From Chara braunii (taxonomy: Eukaryota > Streptophyta > Charophyceae > Charales > Characeae), in contig BFEA01000086.1 in assembly GCA_003427395.1 (NCBI GenBank), positions 1,593,061 through 1,616,922 of the forward strand: a stretch of 23,862 nucleotides of DNA. The letters are read 5' to 3'. Position numbers and translations under genes: made by a program. The notes beneath the pieces were generated by a model. That model saw only the letters and a program-made list of their open reading frames with translations, had not been told where the DNA came from and searched no databases. Below, one piece after another: positions 18,066 through 23,862 of the stretch (the stretch's first letter is position 1; every line of letters begins with the position of its first letter).

Positions 18066-18375
18066 TCAAATATGATCAACAATACTGAACTTTGTTATTG
18101 TGTTAGTTTTTTTCAGTTTCTGTTTTTTTCCATCGTCGTTGTGGCATGTGATTAAAGTTGTCGCCACGTGAATAACGATCCTCGACCTTTCGTGGATGAA
18201 GCGCAACATTGCGCCTTTGATTTTGTTACATAGATGTTTGACATACTTCAACGTCGCCCTTTGCGTGTTAATACTTTGCTCCATCGACGACACCTTCGTT
18301 CGTTCAATCCTCGTCACGCACCTTGTCAGACCACCGTTTGAACAAAATGTCACTCATGTCACTGATATGTTATGC
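18066..18375 (-). pseudogene. Unrecognised coding-like piece
   Basis: No family recognised. Two overlapping minus-strand frames both look coding: MSDILFKRWSDKVRDED (from about 18362) and, one frame over, a 95-codon ORF with KYVKHLCNKIKGAMLRFI then HERSRIVIHVATTLI. A single frame change near 18310 would join them. The tail after about 18130 is AT-rich and may be intronic. It resembles the piece at 17050-17200 in its VKH/VKQ and AMLRF/AMLEF words. Confidence 0.4.
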
Positions 18376-18407
18376 CCATTCTCCCCCCCCATGTGAACAT
18401 ACTCCAA

Positions 18408-18675
18408 CTAGTAAAACAGTTTGGTCCATTTGCCACCACCTTGCCTTTCGTTCTCTGCACCAGACTCAACCGTCTTAGCGAGGTTGCTAACTTGTAGGCG
18501 CTCCTCATCGTACCACAAGTCAATCGAGGGCTCCAATGTCGTCCAGTCGATTGTCTTCACGTCGACAACCCTCATTTGCGTTATTGTTTCCATGATAGGA
18601 GGTCCTCCCATTTCACCGGCGTCCCCCATTTCTCATTACGCTTCCACTCCGACGATGTAGTCATTCGAAAGGCAA
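18408..18675 (-). pseudogene. Unrecognised coding-like piece, two frames
   Basis: No family recognised. One frame opens at an ATG near 18665 with MTTSSEWKRNEKWGTPVKWE and stops near 18590. A second, starting at 18629, carries VVDVKTIDWTTLEPSIDLWY and ends at 18408 with a Gly-rich, hydrophilic tail. The first frame's nucleotide block near 18608-18637 is about 25 of 30 identical to part of 17785-17815, linking it to the tandem units downstream. Confidence 0.4.
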
Positions 18676-18832
18676 CGAAAAAATGAGAAAAGCGATATGC
18701 TCTATGTTGTTCGTATTGAACAAATAATTCTCGCTCACACTCCTTCTCTCATCACGTCTACACAGATGTGTCTGAAGCAGATATCGTATCTTGCGTTGTT
18801 GCAGATATCTTGTCAGGGACGGTCAGCTACAA

Positions 18833-19440
18833 CTATGCATTGAGAGCCTCTCGGTTATGGATCTGCATACTTGTCTCAGAGCGTTTATTGTTGGCCCATG
18901 CCCACACAGCGGTGTCGAGGTCTTGCCAGTCGTCGTCAGATTCAGTTTCAACCTTCCATGTCTTTGCCCATGCGTTTACATACAACTTCGCCAAGTCACG
19001 ATCCCTTCCGCAAGGTGTCCAGTACTGGTCGCGGATACGACTGTCATTCTGCTCCATAACACGTCCTATCCAGAATGTGCACCCCTTCGCAACGTAATCG
19101 TCTAGTGCACGGAATACTACGAAGTTATTGACGGCTACGACCTCGTGCGGTTTGAACTCTGGTTTCGGGGCATCTTTCTTGTGACCGACAAAGAAAGGTT
19201 TCTTCGTTTGCGAGTCGATAACATTTGGAGCAACTGGCAGGACATCTTCCTTTTTAGGAATTGGTTTAGGCCAGAAGACATTTTGCAGGGGCACCGTACC
19301 ACTGTCCTCTTCCGACATGTTTTCAAATTCGTTGAGACGGTCGGTCCAGTACCTCAGGCGTGCATATTTCAGCGCCCTCGTGTGTTCATCTTGCGTCTCC
19401 CATTCATTCCATGAATTTTCCCATGACTTTCGCCCACTCG
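18833..19440 (-). CDS. Hypothetical protein fragment, downstream frame
   Basis: Open from about 19440 to 18833 on the minus strand; an internal ATG at 19318 starts a 161-codon ORF, but the frame extends upstream through WNEWETQDEHTRALKYARLR. The C-terminal half has VVAVNNFVVF, then CTFWIGRVMEQ, RDQYW and DLDTAVWAW. A V-x-V/F...FWIGRV pattern followed by spaced tryptophans is reminiscent of small beta-barrel (Tudor/BAH-like) modules seen in transposon-encoded proteins; this is a guess. It reads as the same gene as the next entry, in another frame, so a frameshift or an intron lies near 19405-19440. No splice pair was fixed. Confidence 0.5.
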
Positions 19441-19640
19441 CTGTCTACACCCCTTTTAAACCAGTACACCGAGTCAGTCTCGGGCTCCCTCTTTTTTTTG
19501 GTACAATGCTCTTTGTACAACATTGTAGAGTTGTCCTCATCCATGAAGAATTTGAAGAGATGTGGCGTGACATGCCCCTTGATTTTGTGATCGAGGAACG
19601 GGTCGTCGGATGAGTCGGAATTCCAGGATCGCGTCATCAT
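19404..19640 (-). CDS. Hypothetical protein fragment, upstream frame
   Basis: A 78-codon ORF starting ATG at 19640, with an in-frame stop shortly upstream, so this start is plausible. It is acidic and basic by turns: SWNSDSSDDPFLDHKIKG, then FFMDEDNSTM, KKKREPETDS and VYWFKRGVDSEWAKVMGKF. It stops at 19404 inside sequence that is also open in the next entry's frame (TGG/GAA-rich). I do not recognise a domain. A transposon-derived gene is possible given the surroundings. Confidence 0.5.
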   Translation of the reverse strand: MMTRSWNSDSSDDPFLDHKIKGHVTPHLFKFFMDEDNSTMLYKEHCTKKKREPETDSVYWFKRGVDSEWAKVMGKFME

Positions 19641-19649
19641 GACATTGCG

Positions 19650-21960
19650 ATATTATGAGTTGCCTAAGGACGGGTCCGCGGTGATCGTGGTCGCCGTGCG
19701 AGCACGTGCAGGCCGCATGACTGTCGTCAGACTTACGCGTGCTTGTGCAGGACGATTGCGTCGTTGCGGATTTCGAGATGGCCACTCCCAATCGGACGGA
19801 TTCGATGCACGCGCGTTTTACACGTGTCCTCGCGCGGCGTTCACCGAGCCCGGTATCCGACCGTCTAATTACTTCGTGATCTTCTGAATTATGCAAGATG
19901 CAATGATCACAAACAACTCGATCCAAAGACAAGCAATCACACGGACAGAATCATCAATTGCACAAAATTCCTATTCTACCTACTTGTGCATCGAATGTGG
20001 CGAACAACGCTAGGACAAAAAGATTCTCCGCAAAACGTAAACAAGCAAGCATAGCCTTCATACATCCGCATCCTCCATAATCATGCACACGATACCCCAA
20101 AGGCAAGGACGGAGATCGAAAACGATCGAAACATGGCATCCATACATTCATAGCGCATCGGAGATGAGAATCACAAAGACAAGTGTAAGCAAAAATCCAA
20201 GTCCGGGTTCTGAAAAACAGAAGGGAAAACAAAAACAGGCAAATCGCCCGGAGCCGTATTCAAAGTTTATATACACGAGACAGGGGGAAGAAGAGACAAA
20301 AGAAACAGCAACTCCACATCCATCAACTTCAACTCTCTCTTCCTCTCTCTTCTTCTCCGATGCGGACAGTCCGTCGTTGCGCACCAACCCACAAAGTCGT
20401 CACCCCGCTTAGTCCTCCCACACCCGTCAGGTTCGCCCGCGCCCACAATCTGTCGTGGCCCGCGTCAACCCCGCGCGTTCGGCACCAGCTCGTCGGGTCG
20501 CCCGACTCCTGCTCTACTCACCTCTTACTTCGCTCGTGTGCCGACCCTTCCTGATTGCGCAACCCCAAGCTTCCAACAGCTGGTTAAGAGAGCTAACTAA
20601 TCGCGCAGCCGAAATTTATAGCGTGCATGCATGCGCGAAGAACACGGAATTACAAGGACTTAGAAGAAGGGAAGGGGGAGGGATTTGCCTACGTCGGCAT
20701 GGTCTGATCGCGGCGTGGGGGATGTAGCCGCTCTCCACGCATCGATCCGATCATGCAGACTGCGGCTACCAAAAGGCGCAGCAAAAGAGAGAGAAGAAGG
20801 GTGGGAAAGACGAAGTGCAAGAAGGAAGATATAGTTACGATGGTGCCCGCCCAAAATTACAGTTACGCACACGATTAAAGGCGCCTACTAATCAGAGTTA
20901 TGTTGCAACCGCATGAAGAAGCGCGTAGACAAAAGGCGTCGTGCGGCAAGAAAAATCCTAATTACTAAATTTCTGAAGTCCTAACTAATGCGAAGAAGCA
21001 AAAGCACAAATTCCAGAGGGAAAGTCCGAAATTCCAAGAGCCATCGGGGCTCGACAAAATTCGAAAAAGACTCCAAAGAAAAATTAAAAAAGAACGACGC
21101 AATTTCCCGCGCGATGTTCGCGCCCAGAAGTTTGGAGTCGCAAAAGAAACAACGTTAACATTTATTAATCGCGCGCGCGGTGGCGCGCCAGCCATCCAGC
21201 CGACCAATCAATCAACCGCCCATCCCAGGACACACCCAGCTCCGAACCCAGCCATTCGAAAAGAAGCGACGGAAAAGACGAAAAAGCAAGGACACTGATG
21301 CAATTTCCTACCGATCCCGATCTCCCGTAACTGGCCCAACCTTCCCAACTTAGGACCCCTTATTGCAACCGCGCAGAAAGTCGCGCGTTACAGAAAGTGG
21401 TTCGTCACAGTATGGCGTTGCGACCCTACCGGTTTCACCTGGCACGCCTACCAGGATCATCAGGGGCCTAAGTCGTGTGACGGACCACTGTGAGTGAAGA
21501 CCTATATTCTAATGTCGACTAGTCTACACAATCTTTGGTAGTCCATCCGTAAGAAAAGCCACGTTCCATTTTTTTCACCCAAGCGACAAGAGTTCAAATT
21601 GCCCACAATACTAAAAAAAACAGTACCTTAACGAAAAAAGACTATCACAATAGAACTATACCCATCTCTCAGAGGTCCTAGGATCGAGTCCACAAGTGCC
21701 CCAAAAGGAAAAAACACCGTAGCGAAAAAACTCGACGCTTCGCCAACTCAGAAACGAGACCACCGAAGTACAGTAAACAGACGAATCACGAATCGAGTCC
21801 CCAGAGAAGCTCCAATCACAACAGTAGTGCAAGAACGCACGAACTCAACTCTTGTCGGCAGAAACCACAGCAACATTATCCTAACTACGAACAAAGAAGC
21901 CTACGGAATTAATCAGAAAGGTACCAGAGAAAGCACACCTCATCCCGAGAGCAGACCCCC
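19650..21960. other. CpG-containing region, no gene supported
   Basis: 2.3 kb with many cg dinucleotides and short ORFs on both strands that lack conserved motifs. It includes a CT-rich stretch (20330-20352) and a GC palindrome cluster, gcgcgcgcggtggcgcgcc (21170-21188). Between 21540 and 21880 several short A-runs follow cgaa/gcga words. It may hold the promoter and 5' UTR of the minus-strand ORF ending at 19640. Confidence 0.45.
20266..20273 (-). promoter_or_regulatory. Candidate TATA box
   Basis: Minus strand TATATAAA, a strong match to the consensus, about 630 bp upstream of the ATG at 19640. If used, the leader would be long or contain an intron. No other promoter evidence. Confidence 0.25.
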
Positions 21961-21973
21961 TAAATCGAGAGTA

Positions 21974-21994
21974 GTGCTGCTGCACTAATTTGGG
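21974..21994. repeat. 21-bp direct repeat, copy 1
   Basis: gtgctgctgcactaatttgg followed by g; identical to 22097-22117. The first 12 bases form an imperfect palindrome (gtgc...gcac). Confidence 0.92.
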
Positions 21995-22096
21995 TCTAGG
22001 CCGTGAGGAGAAGTAGTGGGCATGAAGTTTGTTTCGGGTCTTTTGCATCTCGTTTGGCTGGGAAAACTCGGCCCCTGCCCATCCATTATAGCTGGA

Positions 22097-22117
22097 GTGC
22101 TGCTGCACTAATTTGGG
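22097..22117. repeat. 21-bp direct repeat, copy 2
   Basis: Exact second copy, 123 bp after copy 1. A 5-bp perfect stem with 4-base loop (ccagccatagctgg) follows near 22142-22155. Confidence 0.92.
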
Positions 22118-22159
22118 CGAGGTCATCTTCTTCATGGAAGCCCAGCCATAGCTGGGGTT

Positions 22160-23200
22160 GAGAAACGAAGTTGAAGGTCGCACTGCTGCTATTTCGCAGC
22201 TCTGCATGAGAGCGCTTCCACCCGACTTTGTTGGGTCTCGGCGCTGCCATCTTCCATCTGGCAGCCATATCTGCTGTTCCTCCTCACGACCTCACGAGGA
22301 ACTTCATCTTCTTCGAAGTGCTGGATCGGCTGTCTCCTTCTTCATCAGGACTTCCAGCGCTGTACTTCCGTGCGGGCGCTGAGTTGGCGCTGCTATCATC
22401 ATCATTGGGATTGCTAGTTCAGATTCGCACGTTGTGACAGCTATGGGGTTCCTGCTGCTACGGCAGCCATAGCCAGGGAGCGGTATGAGGTGGCGAGGAG
22501 GAAGAAGACTGAGTCCCCTGCTACTTCGTTGAACACTTGTTTCTGGTACTTCGGGGTCGTTGTAGACACCGGTTGGTATTTTTGGAACAAGTATTGTCAA
22601 ACTGGTCCAGGATTGATTGGAGGACGACGGTGGATTGGAGAATTGAAATTGGTGTCAAGTTGTCAATTCTCTTAAAGTGTGTATTTTGAGCTTCCACTGT
22701 GCATATCCTCTCCCAGGTTTTGTGTGGATTTGCCTCCTTTGAGTCTACTCAGGAATTGCATGTGTGAATGGGAACGTCGTGTGAATTTGTCCACAATGCG
22801 TATTGAAAATTCAATCGGGTGCGTAACAACGACTAACAAGTACATACTGGCGAGATGGAGACGGTTGTGACAGTTTTTGGCAGTTTTTAGTTATCAACAG
22901 TCTGAGACTCAGCAGTGAAACCCTCGGACCCAATTTAATCTACCCTACCCTATCCCTCCCTGCCCATCATCCCCAGCCCATCCCCAGCCCATGGCGGAGG
23001 CAAGATAAGACCCTGATCCTCACACCCCCTATGGCCCTATCCAGCATACTACAACCATGGACTTAGACCCCTTGGCACTCTCACAAAAGATGCACTAGGA
23101 AGGACCAGAGAACCCACGAACTGGACACTGCAAGACCTAGAATGGGACGAAGAAATTAGAAAGGGTTATACATACAACTGATTGTGTGTTTGTGTCTGTG
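22160..23200. other. No gene supported
   Basis: GCTG-rich sequence to about 22500, then mixed sequence. Short ORFs on both strands lack recognisable domains. A cccatccccagcccatccccagcccat word (direct repeat of about 11 bp) lies near 22965-22992. Confidence 0.5.
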
Positions 23201-23201
23201 C

Positions 23202-23206
<5 letters not shown>

Positions 23207-23249
<43 letters not shown>
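23207..23249. repeat. (GA)n microsatellite
   Basis: Pure GA dinucleotides over 43 bp. Confidence 0.97.
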
Positions 23250-23251
<2 letters not shown>

Positions 23252-23256
23252 ACACG

Positions 23257-23260
<4 letters not shown>

Positions 23261-23333
<73 letters not shown>
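23261..23333. repeat. (CA)n microsatellite
   Basis: Pure CA dinucleotides over 73 bp, flanked by GA runs on both sides. Translations here are artefacts (Cys-Val and Leu-Ser repeats). Confidence 0.97.
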
Positions 23334-23334
<1 letters not shown>

Positions 23335-23347
<13 letters not shown>

Positions 23348-23364
23348 CGAGAGAGAGAGAGAGA
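23335..23364. repeat. (GA)n microsatellite, one interruption
   Basis: GA run adjoining the CA run, broken once by gcga. Confidence 0.95.
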
Positions 23365-23550
23365 CCCACAGCACTTCAACAACACAACGCCCAGAATCTG
23401 TACATAGCAGATTGAATGGTGGGCCACAGACAGACAAGGCACGTGCAATTTGAAAGATAGAAAGATGCAGCCAATCAAACATTCTGCACCACACACCATA
23501 TGAGCACAAAAGGTCTTACAAGTCCATGCACCAACAGGTTTCCACTCCCC
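23365..23550. other. No gene seen
   Basis: Short unique-looking stretch between the microsatellites and the T/G-run junction. Confidence 0.5.
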
Positions 23551-23580
23551 TTTTTCCTTTTTTTAAGGGGGGGGGGGGGG
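23551..23580. repeat. T-rich / G14 homopolymer junction
   Basis: tttttcctttttttaa followed by fourteen G (23567-23580). Same layout as 71-101. The sequence after it, caacaggtgcagtgccc, shares caggtgcag with the dispersed 37-bp repeat read on the minus strand. Confidence 0.75.
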
Positions 23581-23823
23581 CAACAGGTGCAGTGCCCAAG
23601 GTTCGTGTTCTAATACCACAGCAAAAAACATGAAACTGACGGCCCACCCCTTGAAGGCTGGAAGACCTTGGGCCACTGCTTCCCCTCTACAGATTTCCTG
23701 AAGTTTTTTTGCGCCAACTTCAGCTTTTCGGAGTTGTTGCGAAACATGCAGTCACACGCAATTGTGCATGGATGTGCAGTTGCTGGGAGGGAGAGCCAAG
23801 CATGGTCGAGACCGCTGCCACTG
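23581..23823. other. Possible retroposed tail sequence before A29, no gene
   Basis: No coding sequence. tggtcgagacc (about 23801-23811), a weak match to a pol III B box, lies shortly before the A29 tract, but no A box is found at a suitable distance. Confidence 0.3.

Positions 23824-23852
<29 letters not shown>
23824..23852. repeat. A29 tract
   Basis: Twenty-nine A near the window end. It may be a poly(A) tail of a retroposed copy on the + strand, but no element body is recognised before it. Confidence 0.85.
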
Positions 23853-23854
<2 letters not shown>

Positions 23855-23862
23855 AAGACAGC

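Noticed and set aside
19537-19932. 131-codon minus-strand ORF
   Set aside because: It overlaps the better-supported ORF starting at 19640 in another frame and has low-information, Arg/Ser-rich content.
20360-20727. Arg/Ala/Pro-rich + strand ORFs
   Set aside because: GC-rich composition explains the open frames; no motif, domain or start context supports them.
23137-23509. Overlapping minus-strand ORFs with Cys-Val and Leu-Ser repeats
   Set aside because: They are translations of CA and GA microsatellites.
23600-23650. tRNA-like or SINE B box in aaggttcgtgttctaatacc
   Set aside because: No A box at the right distance upstream (the position is a G run) and no foldable tRNA shape.

Overview
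This is a gene-poor, repeat-dominated stretch of a eukaryotic nuclear genome. The repeats look plant-like. There is a chromodomain-bearing Ty3/Gypsy element primed by initiator-methionine tRNA, and a plant-type LINE with an RVT zinc-binding C-terminus. Long simple-sequence runs are common. A land plant or charophyte alga is likely; Chara braunii is my best guess, at low-to-moderate confidence, because no host housekeeping gene is visible. I found no intact long coding region on either strand. All protein-level calls below are decayed mobile-element genes or unrecognised, probably broken, ORFs.

Layout from left to right. 1-249 is GC-rich sequence with a T-run/G-run junction. 250-2840 (+) is a 5'-truncated, frameshifted LINE ORF2. 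2841-5800 is mostly featureless but holds an A18 tract, two copies of a 37-bp dispersed repeat, a GTT-type trinucleotide region and a 3 x 29-bp minisatellite. 5801-14818 (-) is one LTR retrotransposon about 9 kb long, read right to left: 5' LTR, primer binding site, leader, gag, zinc knuckle, protease, reverse transcriptase, RNase H, integrase, chromodomain, 3' LTR. It is dead: the catalytic core of the reverse transcriptase is deleted, and residues of the protease, integrase and zinc knuckle are altered.

The 3' LTR (left) carries a nested 580-bp terminal-inverted-repeat element. A 5-bp duplication flanks it, and the sister LTR shows the empty site. Inside it lies a tandem duplication that copied LTR flank as well. 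The same LTR holds a ~63-bp insert related to sequence at 16200-16255, and a ~350-bp segment absent from the other LTR.

14819-16540 has a weak coding-like relic on the + strand. 16690-17000 has a near-palindromic 25-bp direct repeat. 17000-19640 (-) is the least explained part: a run of coding-like pieces with frameshifts, an in-frame stop, intron-like pyrimidine tracts and internal tandem duplication, ending upstream in an ORF pair (19640-18833) that I do not recognise. 19650-21970 is CpG-rich sequence without a convincing gene. 21970-22160 has a 21-bp direct repeat. The right edge holds GA/CA/GA microsatellites, a second T-run/G-run junction and an A29 tract.
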